Origin: Bifidobacterium primatium
GTDB lineage: Bacteria > Actinomycetota > Actinomycetes > Actinomycetales > Bifidobacteriaceae
Assembly: GCF_002802875.1 (NCBI RefSeq)
Contig: NZ_PEBI01000001.1
Span: 583,830-647,829 of the forward strand
Length of the DNA stretch: 64,000 bases
Reading direction: 5' to 3'
Shown here: piece after piece, positions 1 to 7,984 of the stretch
Numbering within the stretch: position 1 is the stretch's first letter
How the letters are laid out: every line of letters starts with the position of its first letter
Position numbers and translations under genes: made by a program
The notes under the pieces: generated by a model
What the model saw: the letters and a program-made list of their open reading frames with translations, nothing else
Told to the model about the DNA's origin: nothing
Database searches by the model: none

Positions 1-1418
1 CGCGGTTCGGGGCCGAATGCGTACCAGAGCGCACACGCCCAGATGGCGATCAGCACGACGACGGGCACGAATATGGACGAGACCTTGTCGGCGAGGCGCT
101 GCACCGGCGCCTTCGAGCTTTGCGCCGCCTTGACCAAGGCCACGATCTGCGAGAGCACGGTGTCGGCGCCGGTCGTCGTCACGCGGTAGCGCAACGATCC
201 GGCGCCGTTGACGGTCGCGCCGGTCACGGTGTCGCCGGTGGTTTTGCGTATGGGCATGGATTCGCCGGTGATCATCGATTCGTCGACCGATGATTCACCG
301 GAGACGACCGTGCCGTCGGCCGGCAGCTGTTCACCCGGCCGCACGACGACGATGTCGCCGACGACGACCCGTTCGGCGGGGATTTCGATTTCCTCGCCGC
401 CGCGTTCGACGCGCGCGGTCTTGGGGCGTAGCGCGACGAGGCTTCTCACCGCCTCGTCGGTGCCGGCGCGGGCGCGGGCCTCCAGCACCTGGCCGACCAG
501 CATGAGGGTGATGATGGTGCCGACGGCTTCATAGTACGGTTCGCGCGAGGCGACGGGCAGAATCCGCGGCGCAAAGGTGACGACGAGGCTATAGGCCAGC
601 GCCGCCATGGTGCCGACGGTGATGAGCGCGTTCATTTCGGCGCTGCGATGGCGGATGGCCGCCCATCCGCTGACGTATATGGGCCGGCCGGAGTAGAACA
701 CGACCGGCAGCATGAGCAGCAGCTGCACCCATGACTCGAGATGGTACAGGTGGAACATCGCCGCCATGAACACCGGCAGCGTGCAGACGGCGGCGACGAT
801 GAAGCGCCGCACGAGGGTGCGGAACTCCTTGCGGGCTGCGGCGTCCGCGGTATCGTCTTTGGCGGCCGTCGAATCGTCGTTCCGCACAATATCGGCCGTA
901 TCGGCGGCGTCAACGTCGGCGGAGTCCATGTTGGTCGCATCTGCGGAACGTGAATCATTGCGAGACCCCATCGTGCCGACGGCGACGCTTTCATTCGCGG
1001 AATCATCCGCCGGCGCATCGCCGTTCCTCGGCGCCGCCGCACCACGCCTTCCCGGCAATACGCGCAGCGTGCCGTGCAGCATGTTCATGCCGCAGGCGAA
1101 GCCGAAGTCACCGGATTCGGTCGGCGTCAATCGGACGGTCGTCGTGCGGAACGGCGGCAGTTCCCTGTCGATGCCGAAATCGGGAAACACGACATGCGAC
1201 GAGCATTCGCCGGTCTCCTTGCGGTCGAAGACCAGATTCACCGGCACGCCGGCCTCGACCTCGATGACCGACGGACTGTATCCGCCCTGCACGGCGATGA
1301 CGGCCTCCTGCTCGCCGTCGTTCATCGTCGCACGATACGCCTTGCGCGGCGCGAGGAAGAACCAGATGACGCCCGCACTCAACACGAGCGCCAGCACCAA
1401 CGCCACGATAGTTCCCAT
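1..1418 (-). CDS. Cupredoxin-fused copper-translocating P1B-type ATPase (partial, C-terminus outside window)
   Basis: Probable Cu(I) exporter of the cytoplasmic membrane; 472 codons are visible. Residues 1-25 form an N-terminal membrane anchor. Residues about 30-122 read as a cupredoxin domain with likely copper ligands in ECSSH (71-75) and CGMNM (109-113). An acidic linker follows to about 195, then transmembrane helices and the actuator domain with TGES at 384-387. The usual N-terminal CxxC metal-binding domain is absent; the cupredoxin takes its place. The CPC motif, phosphorylation Asp and nucleotide domain would lie beyond position 1. The start at 1418 is preferred over 1424 because AAGGAG lies 6 nt upstream of it. 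It is divergent from csoR across a CsoR-type operator, so copper induction is inferred. Confidence 0.88.
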   Translation of the reverse strand, partial: MGTIVALVLALVLSAGVIWFFLAPRKAYRATMNDGEQEAVIAVQGGYSPSVIEVEAGVPVNLVFDRKETGECSSHVVFPDFGIDRELPPFRTTTVRLTPTESGDFGFACGMNMLHGTLRVLPGRRGAAAPRNGDAPADDSANESVAVGTMGSRNDSRSADATNMDSADVDAADTADIVRNDDSTAAKDDTADAAARKEFRTLVRRFIVAAVCTLPVFMAAMFHLYHLESWVQLLLMLPVVFYSGRPIYVSGWAAIRHRSAEMNALITVGTMAALAYSLVVTFAPRILPVASREPYYEAVGTIITLMLVGQVLEARARAGTDEAVRSLVALRPKTARVERGGEEIEIPAERVVVGDIVVVRPGEQLPADGTVVSGESSVDESMITGESMPIRKTTGDTVTGATVNGAGSLRYRVTTTGADTVLSQIVALVKAAQSSKAPVQRLADKVSSIFVPVVVLIAIWACALWYAFGPEP

Positions 1419-1448
1419 AGTCATCTCCTTGCATCCACGGACCACCAT

Positions 1449-1465
1449 ATACCCCATAGGGGTAT
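1449..1465. promoter_or_regulatory. CsoR operator between copper ATPase and csoR
   Basis: Perfect dyad ATACCCC-N3-GGGGTAT, which matches the known CsoR box architecture. A TATAAT hexamer at 1463-1468 overlaps its right half and would serve as the -10 of the csoR transcript, so bound repressor would block the promoter. The ATPase start is only 31 bp to the left, so the same box can control both genes. Confidence 0.85.
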
Positions 1466-1577
1466 AATGCAATCAGCAATTCACCCAAGGCAGACACCAC
1501 ACGGCCCGGTCGCATATAGGGCGACCCTCGGCTACGGGGAGCATACATTGGGGGAACATATATTAAGGAGCGATCCC

Positions 1578-2075
1578 ATGAGACGAGCCTCATCGGCCCC
1601 GCCCACCTCGCGGGCCACGAAGACGCCAGCGGCAGCGTCGCCGACGACAGAGACGACGGAGCCGTCGGCATCGTCAGGTGCGACCCGCCCGACGGAGCGT
1701 CTTTGCACCCACTGCCACGACAACGGAACGCATGACGCCGACGCCGACGCCGCCGCACCACACGACGCCCACCATGACGCAGTCGACGGCGCCCACAACG
1801 GATATGACGCCGACCAGAAGAAGATCCTCGCCCGGCTCAGCCGCATCGAGGGGCAGATTCGCGGCATCAGGCAGATGACCGAGAACGGCGAATACTGCAT
1901 CGACATCCTCACCCAGATCGCCGCGGCGAACAGCGCGCTGAAATCGGTGGCGATGCTGCTGCTCGACGACCATCTCAACCATTGCGTGCGGCAGGCCGCC
2001 GCCGAAGGCGGGGACGTCGCCGACGAAAAGCTCAATGAGGCCAGCGCCGCGATACGCCGCCTCGTCAAGTCATAA
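1578..2075 (+). CDS. csoR: CsoR-family copper-sensing repressor with His-rich N-terminal extension
   Basis: Copper-responsive repressor, 165 aa. The C-terminal ~90 residues are the all-alpha CsoR/RcnR fold, with ARLSRIEGQIRGI, the ligand Cys in GEYCID, and the His/Cys pair in DDHLNHC, giving the C-H-C set of Cu(I)-sensing members. The first ~75 residues are an unusual low-complexity extension containing CTHCHDNGTH and several further His residues; extra metal binding there is inference. The start is set by AAGGAG 7 nt upstream of ATG 1578. The gene is divergent from the copper ATPase and has a CsoR box in its promoter, so autoregulation is likely. Confidence 0.9.
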   Translation: MRRASSAPPTSRATKTPAAASPTTETTEPSASSGATRPTERLCTHCHDNGTHDADADAAAPHDAHHDAVDGAHNGYDADQKKILARLSRIEGQIRGIRQMTENGEYCIDILTQIAAANSALKSVAMLLLDDHLNHCVRQAAAEGGDVADEKLNEASAAIRRLVKS

Positions 2076-2116
2076 AACAAGGTCAAGTCACAAAACAAGT
2101 AAAACAAGTCACAAAA

Positions 2117-2147
2117 AGGCGGATACCCCCGTAGGAGGCATCCGCCT
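2117..2147 (-). terminator. Hairpin terminator of the hypothetical gene at 2229-2645
   Basis: AGGCGGA pairs with TCCGCCT around a GC-rich centre. On the minus strand the hairpin is followed by TTTTTGTG, so it fits termination of the leftward gene. It lies between convergent genes and may also stop csoR transcripts. Confidence 0.6.
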
Positions 2148-2228
2148 ATGACGCATAGGTCAATCATCACGACCGACGGGAACGAATGGGCGACGTCGAC
2201 GATTCGGCGAGACCCGTCGGCCGGACGA

Positions 2229-2645
2229 TCACCAGTGGTTGGCGCCGGGGCCTTCGAACTTCACGTTGAAGCCGCGCTCGTAGTGCAGGTACATGTTGGC
2301 GCCGTAGCGATCGACGTCACGGTGGGTGAAGAGCATACGGATCGCGAACGCGGTCTGCACGTCAAGCGGCAGAGCGCGGAACGCCTTGTAGGCATCCCAG
2401 CCGTCACGGGCGACGGCCTGGTCGGAGACGAACGCGTAGCCGTAGCCATCCTCGTTCACGTAGCCGAGGAAAGGCAGGTCCCAGGCGTCGTGCTCGGTCA
2501 GCGCGGCCTTGTAGTCCTCGACCTTGGCGAGGGCTTCGTCCGAAATGCCAAACGAACGAGCCACACGGTTGGCCTCCGCCGTCTTGCGATCGGCATAGGC
2601 GCCATAGAGTGAGGTATCGACGGTAATCTGCTTGTTATCCGCCAT
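2229..2645 (-). CDS. Conserved-looking hypothetical protein, 138 aa
   Basis: Not recognised. The product is soluble and acidic, with no signal peptide, membrane segment or metal motif visible. It has a helical N-terminal half (ADRKTAEANRVARSFGISDE) and an aromatic-rich C-terminal half with EDGYGYAFVSD and YLHYERGF. The start at 2645 is chosen because AAAGGA lies 5 nt upstream; ATG 2651 is in frame but too close to that site. The gene is monocistronic, convergent with csoR and divergent from glgE. Codon use and GC content match neighbouring core genes, so it is probably a real bifidobacterial core protein of unknown role. Confidence 0.75.
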   Translation of the reverse strand: MADNKQITVDTSLYGAYADRKTAEANRVARSFGISDEALAKVEDYKAALTEHDAWDLPFLGYVNEDGYGYAFVSDQAVARDGWDAYKAFRALPLDVQTAFAIRMLFTHRDVDRYGANMYLHYERGFNVKFEGPGANHW

Positions 2646-2999
2646 GGTCATCCTTTCCCCTCGCACACTCACCACTGAGCGCGCGGTTTTCGTTTCGCGT
2701 GTGAGATGTAACACAAAATGCAACATCCGACGCTGGTTTGCGTTCATGACATCAACCGGTTTAGTTGATGTGCACAAGTAACACCATACCCCATATTTTT
2801 CGCATATCACGACGCGTTCACATGTTTTTAACGCGACTTTTTGAAATTTGTCATATTGCACGTTCAAATGACGAAACGAACATTTCGAATGTTCATTTCA
2901 TGTTCGCATTATCGTGATGAAACGTTCGAAATCGTTAGTTAATAGTTATTTAACCACGCGGTATTCAGCGTGTCGCACTGCAACACTTACAATGGCAGC
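2646..2999. promoter_or_regulatory. AT-rich divergent promoter region upstream of glgE
   Basis: No gene seen. It holds a perfect 7-bp inverted repeat with a 3-nt loop, GAACATT-TCG-AATGTTC, at 2878-2894, a plausible operator with no identified protein. TACAAT at 2988-2993 ends 6 nt before the glgE ATG and can act as the -10 of a leaderless message. The leftward hypothetical gene has an ordinary ribosome binding site instead. Confidence 0.5.
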
Positions 3000-5297
3000 A
3001 TGACTGAATCAAGTAGTACCAAGGTCACCACGTCCATTCCAACCGCTGTCTCCGGCGAGTCCTCACCGGACGTACAGAGCGCCTCCGCGGGTAATCCGTC
3101 CAGCGCGGGTACTCGCAGGACTTCGGCAAAGGCTTCGGCAACGAAGACGAAGCGCAAAGCCACGACAACCCGCAGGCGCCGTTCGGCATCCAAGCCCGCA
3201 GCGGACACCCCCGACGCCCTGATCGCGGCACCCACCCTCCCCATCGACGAGCCCGGCCAGTTCGGCCGCATCAACGTGCTCGACGTCACCCCGAACGAGG
3301 AGGGCGGCCTGTATCCGGCGCGCGTGGAGCTCGGCGAGCAGTTCACCGTCACCGCGCAGGTGTTCATCGAGGGCCGTACCAAGGTCGGCGCAACCACCGT
3401 GCTGCGCACCCCGCGCGGCAAGATCATGGCCAACCGCACCATGACCTGCGTGAACCCGGGCCTCGACCGCTGGACCGTCGAGCTGCAGGCCGGCGAGCAC
3501 TCCGACGTCAAGCCGTGGGAGGAGGGCTTCGCCGCCGTCAAGCGCCAGCTCGGCAACTGGACCGTCACCGTCGAGGGCTGGGAGGACACGTTCGCCACCT
3601 GGCTGCATGACGCCCGCATCAAGGTGCGTGTGCACGACTCCGACGTGGAGAACGCCCTGGACGAAGGCGCCGAGCTGCTGACCCGCTGGTCGAAGACCCG
3701 CGCCAGCAAGCTGCACGCCGAAGCCAAGAAGACGCTGCAGGCCGCCGCCGCCACGCTCGCGAACAAGGAGCTCAAGCCGGCCGAGCGCCTGGCCGGCGCC
3801 GACAACGACGAAATCGCCGCACTGCACGAATCCAACCCGCTGCGCGACGGCGTGAGCGAGTCCCGCCCCGTGAAGCTGAAGGTCGAGCGCCCGAAGTCGA
3901 GCTTCGCCGCTTGGTACCAGTTCTTCCCGCGCTCCGAAGGCGCCTACGTGGACGAGGCCACCGGCAAGATCGTGCAGGGCACGCTCAAGACATCGGTCTC
4001 CGGCCTCGAACGCGCGAAGGCCGAAGGCTTCGACATCGTATACCTGCCGCCGATCTTCCCCATCGGCGTGACCAACCGCAAGGGCCGCAACAACACGCTG
4101 GTCGCCGGCCCCGACGATCCGGGCTCGCCGTTCGGCATCGGCAGCGAACTCGGCGGCCACGACACCGTCGACCCGCTGCTCGGCACGATGGACGACTTCA
4201 AGGCGCTCACCGCCAAGGCCCATGAACTCGGTCTCGAAATCGCCCTCGACTTCGCGCTGCAGTGCTCGCCCGACCACCCGTGGGTCAAGGAGCACCCGAA
4301 CTGGTTCCGCCACAAGCCGGACGGCACCATCGCGTTCGCCGAGAACCCGCCCAAGAAGTACCAGGACATCTACCCCATCGACTTCAACGCCGACATGGAA
4401 GGCATCGAGAAGGAAGTCGTGCGCCTGATGAACCTGTGGATCGACGCGGGCGTGACCATCTTCCGCGTGGACAACCCGCACACCAAGCCGGTCCGCTTCT
4501 GGCAGGACGTCATCGCCGCCGTGACCAAGAAGCACCCGGAGACGCTGTTCCTGGCCGAGGCGTTCACCCGCCCGGGCATGATGCGCGCGCTGAGCTACGC
4601 CGGATTCACGCAGTCGCACTGCTACTTCCCGTGGCGCAACACCAAGGAGCAGCTCGAGGAGTACCTCAACACCACGAACTGCGACGACGGCTTCTACCAG
4701 CACAACACGTTCTGGCCCACCACGCCCGACATCCTCACCGCCTACGTGCGCGACAACGGCATCGCCGGCCACGCCGTGCGCGCGGTGCTCGCCGCGCTCG
4801 GCTCCCCCAGCTGGGGCATCTACAACGGCTACGAGCTCATCGAGAACCGCCAGCGCCCCGGATTCGAGGAGCAGATCGACAACGAGAAGTACGAGATCAA
4901 GGTGCGTGACTGGAGCCAGGCCAAGGAGTACGGCATCGCCGAGATGCTCACCAGCCTCAACCGCATCCGTCGCGAGCACCCGGCCACGCACAGCTACCAC
5001 AACGTGACCGTGCTGCGCAGCTCCGACGACAACGTGCTCGCCTTCGTGCGCCATACGCCGGCCGAGTTCACCGGCACCGGCAAGCCGGACACGCTGATCG
5101 TGGTGGTGAACCTCGACGGCCACAACGCCCACCAGTCGCTCATCCACCTCGAGCTCGGCGACTTCGGTCTGCCCACCGACCGCGGCGTGCAGCTGAAGGA
5201 CGAGCTCACCGGCCGTGAGTTCACGTGGGGCTGGGACAACTTCGTCTCCCTCGCCCCGTGGGCCGATGTCGCCCACGTCCTCAGCGTCCAGTACTGA
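3000..5297 (+). CDS. glgE: Alpha-1,4-glucan:maltose-1-phosphate maltosyltransferase (GlgE, GH13)
   Basis: Transfers maltosyl units from maltose 1-phosphate to alpha-1,4-glucan ends in the cytoplasm. The protein is 765 aa. A Thr/Lys/Arg-rich N-terminal tail of about 75 residues comes first. Next is a beta-rich N domain (from about residue 80), then FAAWYQFFPRS near 305, typical of GlgE, and the GH13 barrel. The nucleophile is Asp491 in FRVDNP and the acid/base Glu520 in LAEAF. GlgE proteins are usually about 660-700 aa, so the basic tail is extra. ATG 3000 is chosen because TACAAT ends 6 nt upstream and no Shine-Dalgarno is present, suggesting a leaderless transcript. No treS, pep2 or glgM neighbour is visible, so the source of maltose 1-phosphate is not shown. 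Confidence 0.9.
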   Translation: MTESSSTKVTTSIPTAVSGESSPDVQSASAGNPSSAGTRRTSAKASATKTKRKATTTRRRRSASKPAADTPDALIAAPTLPIDEPGQFGRINVLDVTPNEEGGLYPARVELGEQFTVTAQVFIEGRTKVGATTVLRTPRGKIMANRTMTCVNPGLDRWTVELQAGEHSDVKPWEEGFAAVKRQLGNWTVTVEGWEDTFATWLHDARIKVRVHDSDVENALDEGAELLTRWSKTRASKLHAEAKKTLQAAAATLANKELKPAERLAGADNDEIAALHESNPLRDGVSESRPVKLKVERPKSSFAAWYQFFPRSEGAYVDEATGKIVQGTLKTSVSGLERAKAEGFDIVYLPPIFPIGVTNRKGRNNTLVAGPDDPGSPFGIGSELGGHDTVDPLLGTMDDFKALTAKAHELGLEIALDFALQCSPDHPWVKEHPNWFRHKPDGTIAFAENPPKKYQDIYPIDFNADMEGIEKEVVRLMNLWIDAGVTIFRVDNPHTKPVRFWQDVIAAVTKKHPETLFLAEAFTRPGMMRALSYAGFTQSHCYFPWRNTKEQLEEYLNTTNCDDGFYQHNTFWPTTPDILTAYVRDNGIAGHAVRAVLAALGSPSWGIYNGYELIENRQRPGFEEQIDNEKYEIKVRDWSQAKEYGIAEMLTSLNRIRREHPATHSYHNVTVLRSSDDNVLAFVRHTPAEFTGTGKPDTLIVVVNLDGHNAHQSLIHLELGDFGLPTDRGVQLKDELTGREFTWGWDNFVSLAPWADVAHVLSVQY

Positions 5298-5303
5298 GCC
5301 GCC

Positions 5304-5336
5304 ATCGGGCCCGTGCCGCAAGAACACGGGCCCGAT
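5304..5336 (+). terminator. Terminator hairpin after glgE
   Basis: A 12-bp perfect stem, ATCGGGCCCGTG with CACGGGCCCGAT, around a 9-nt loop, starting 7 bp after the glgE stop. No long T-run follows. Confidence 0.55.
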
Positions 5337-5340
5337 TCCC

Positions 5341-5420
5341 CGAAATCCGCGATTCATGGTGCCGAATGGTCGTTTTTCCATCGGAAAACGACCAAAAAGC
5401 ACCGCGAATCGCGGATTTCG
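5341..5420. repeat. Nested palindromic element with GGTCGTTTTTCC core
   Basis: An 80-bp imperfect palindrome. The outer arms are CGAAATCCGCGATTC and its complement (5341-5355, 5406-5420). Inner arms TGGTCGTTTTTCC and GGAAAACGACCA flank ATC. The same inner core occurs in another palindrome after pncB (42275-42367). It lies between glgE and the MFS gene. Confidence 0.75.
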
Positions 5421-5451
5421 ATGCTTACATACCGGTTTTTCAGGAACAACG

Positions 5452-6723
5452 ATGTCCCATAATTCCGCCGAATCCCGAACGCGTTCCGACATGCCGTGGC
5501 GTCTTGCGCTCGCCTTGCTTATCGGTCCCGCCTGTTGGCTCATGCCGCATCAAGGCGTTGCCATGATTCTGCTGCCGCAGAAAATCGCCGACATCTCCCC
5601 CAACGACAAAGTGGCTTTGGTCGCCGCATTTTCCAGTGCCAGCATGGTTATCGGACTATTTTCCAATGTGCTGTTCGGCGCGTTTTCCGATGTCACCAGA
5701 ACCCGCTTCGGCAAGCGTACTCCATGGATAGTCGGGTGCTCCATCGGCTCGTCGCTGCTGCTGTATGGACTATCCACGGCATCGTCGATTCCGACACTGC
5801 TGGCATGGTGGTGCTGTTGCGAAGCGGTTATCAACGGGGTGGCGGCCCCGATGATCGCCCAACTTTCCGACCGCGTCCCGGACCGATGGAAAGGGACGGT
5901 CTCGGCCTGCTATGGCATCAGCCAAACCATCGGCAATCAAATCGGTATCGCCGTCGCGTCGTTGTATCTAGGCAACGTACGATTCGGCATCCGGACGTTC
6001 GCCATCGTCGCCGCCATCGGCTGTCTGGCGTCCTCGGCGATCGCCGGCGAACCATCAAACTTTACCGAACGAGGCCATCACGTATCCATGCGTGCACTGA
6101 TACGTCATTTCATTCCACCGACCCAAAATGCCGGTAACTTCTACAAGGCTCTCATCTCCAAGTTCCTGATGCTCGCATCATCCGGCATGACCAGTAGCTA
6201 TCTGCTGTACATAGCCACGGATTATCTGCATGCGCGCAACCAGCAGTCAATACTATCCACCACTGCCTCCATCACCTTAATCACGGGAATCATATGCTCC
6301 CTCATCGCCGGACCGCTGTCAGACCATCTCAGCAAGGTGAAATCGTTTGTCGTCATCGCGTTGCTCATTATGGCGGCCGGGTCGGCGCTTCCTGCATTTT
6401 CCGACGATGACACCCTTTTCCTCGCCGGAATGCTCATTGTCGGCATCGGTATGGGCATTCATGCTTCAGTCGACCAGAAACTCAACCTGCTTGTCTTGCC
6501 CAATCCCGACACGGCAGCCAAAGATCTCGGTGTCATGAACATGGCGAACACGATGGGAACGCTATGCGGGTCTTTGGCCGCTGCCTACATCATTGGAACA
6601 TGGGGATACCACGAACTGTTCATCACGGAATGCCTAATCATGTGCGCCGGCACGGTTTTCGCAGCATGCGTCCGAATCGAACGCCCGACTGCCACCACAT
6701 CCCCGACCTCGAAAAACGTGTGA
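5452..6723 (+). CDS. MFS transporter, probable sugar or oligosaccharide carrier
   Basis: A 423-aa integral membrane protein with about 12 hydrophobic segments. The loop after helix 2 carries DVTRTRFGKRTPW, the MFS signature loop, in the form typical of sugar/proton or GPH-like carriers. Substrate cannot be read from sequence. It ends 9 bp from a convergent LacI-type regulator that is followed by two secreted GH43 enzymes, so import of released arabinose, xylose or oligosaccharides is a reasonable inference. The ribosome binding site is weak (AGGAAC). ATG 5452 follows a palindromic element and precedes the first hydrophobic segment by about 13 residues. Confidence 0.8.
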   Translation: MSHNSAESRTRSDMPWRLALALLIGPACWLMPHQGVAMILLPQKIADISPNDKVALVAAFSSASMVIGLFSNVLFGAFSDVTRTRFGKRTPWIVGCSIGSSLLLYGLSTASSIPTLLAWWCCCEAVINGVAAPMIAQLSDRVPDRWKGTVSACYGISQTIGNQIGIAVASLYLGNVRFGIRTFAIVAAIGCLASSAIAGEPSNFTERGHHVSMRALIRHFIPPTQNAGNFYKALISKFLMLASSGMTSSYLLYIATDYLHARNQQSILSTTASITLITGIICSLIAGPLSDHLSKVKSFVVIALLIMAAGSALPAFSDDDTLFLAGMLIVGIGMGIHASVDQKLNLLVLPNPDTAAKDLGVMNMANTMGTLCGSLAAAYIIGTWGYHELFITECLIMCAGTVFAACVRIERPTATTSPTSKNV

Positions 6724-6732
6724 CGACGGCCG

Positions 6733-7764
6733 TCACTGCGAAAGCGCCGCCACACTATCACGTACGATCAGTTCCGGGGAGAGGATGACACGACGTTGTC
6801 GGTCTCGGGGTACGCCTTCATAGTTGACGTCACGATAGCCATAGACCAAATCCATGGCCTTGCACATCATGATGTCGAACGGCTGACGAACCGTAGTCAA
6901 CGCAGGACCAAGGAATCGCGAGGGGAATACGTCGTCGAACCCCACAACCGATAACTGATCGGGAATGATGATATGACGTTCGGACGCGGCCTGATATACA
7001 CCGACTGCCATCAAATCGTTAAGCGCAAAAATCGCCGTGGGTGACTCATTCAGCGACAACATCTCTAAAGCGGCGTGATGCGCGGTTTTGGGCATGTAGT
7101 CGCATTCGCGGATGAGGTCGTCGTTCACTTCGATGTTCGCGGCGCGCAACGCCATCTTGAACCCCTCCAAGCGAGCGCACGAGGCCTCCGAATCGTTAGG
7201 ACCGGTGACGACGCCGATACGTCGATGACCCATATCAGTGAGATACCGGCCGGCCATAAGACCGCCTGTCCAGTTGTCGACTCCGACTGAAAGATACTCG
7301 TCTCCCGCCCCCTTCGGCAGGTCGAAGACGACATAAGGGATTCCATTGTCAGAGAAAAGCTGACGCTCTTCGTCCGTCATGTCGGTCAGCATCAGAATGA
7401 CGCCCAGCGGATTGCGCTTCATGATGCGGCGGAACAACTCATAGCGTCCTTTCGGCTTGGTCTCGTGCATGACGACATCAACGCCGAGCTCGTCGGCATA
7501 CCGGGAGGCTCCACGTATCAGTTCAAGGGTGCCACAGCTGTCGATATAGGAGATGACAACGTCGATCACATGGGCCACACGTCGATTCCCGACGTCCTTG
7601 CGCTCATATCCGATATCCTCGAGAATCTTTTCGATGCGTTGACGGGTCTCATCCGACACGTCACTGCGCCGGTTGATGACCTTGGAGACCGTAGACGCGG
7701 AGACACCGGCAATTTCGGCGATCTGCGTCACTCGAAGATTCTTCTTTCCGATGCTATCTGCCAT
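6733..7764 (-). CDS. LacI-family transcriptional regulator
   Basis: A 343-aa repressor. The N-terminal helix-turn-helix (about residues 11-31, VTQIAEIAGVSASTVSKVIN) and hinge are typical of LacI/GalR. The remainder is a periplasmic-binding-type sugar-sensing domain. The gene is convergent with the MFS carrier and lies next to the GH43 genes on the same strand. Local control of pentosan-degradation genes is inferred from context. Operators were not proven; TTTCGAAA-like dyads occur in the region upstream of the second GH43 gene (near 14210-14281). Confidence 0.9.
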   Translation of the reverse strand: MADSIGKKNLRVTQIAEIAGVSASTVSKVINRRSDVSDETRQRIEKILEDIGYERKDVGNRRVAHVIDVVISYIDSCGTLELIRGASRYADELGVDVVMHETKPKGRYELFRRIMKRNPLGVILMLTDMTDEERQLFSDNGIPYVVFDLPKGAGDEYLSVGVDNWTGGLMAGRYLTDMGHRRIGVVTGPNDSEASCARLEGFKMALRAANIEVNDDLIRECDYMPKTAHHAALEMLSLNESPTAIFALNDLMAVGVYQAASERHIIIPDQLSVVGFDDVFPSRFLGPALTTVRQPFDIMMCKAMDLVYGYRDVNYEGVPRDRQRRVILSPELIVRDSVAALSQ

Positions 7765-7870
7765 GAACGATTCCCGATCCTCGTGAGTGCTATGAATATT
7801 GCTTTCCCACTCTATCGCACGCTTTCTGGGTGTTTCTTCGCAATTCGCCTTATAGGGGTTCGAAACATAA

Positions 7871-7908
7871 AGGCGTAGAAGCGGATGAGGAGAACCGCTT
7901 CTACGCCT
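7871..7908 (-). terminator. Terminator of the first GH43 gene
   Basis: A perfect 14-bp stem (AGGCGTAGAAGCGG with its complement) around a 10-nt loop. On the minus strand it is followed by TTTATGTTT, so it terminates the leftward GH43 transcript. Confidence 0.8.
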
Positions 7909-7984
7909 GGCTTTCGGATGACGGAGGAAGAAACATCATCCGAAGTCACGACGCCCACAGGCAATCGTCTGTCATGACAGACGG

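Noticed and set aside
2878-2894. LexA/SOS box upstream of glgE
   Set aside because: GAACATT-TCG-AATGTTC is a perfect dyad, but its spacing does not fit the actinobacterial CGAAC-N4-GTTCG box.
3063-5543. Long minus-strand reading frame (826 codons) opposite glgE
   Set aside because: It is antisense to a well-supported gene, has low-complexity Val/Gly/Leu/Arg composition and no ribosome site. It is a high-GC shadow frame.
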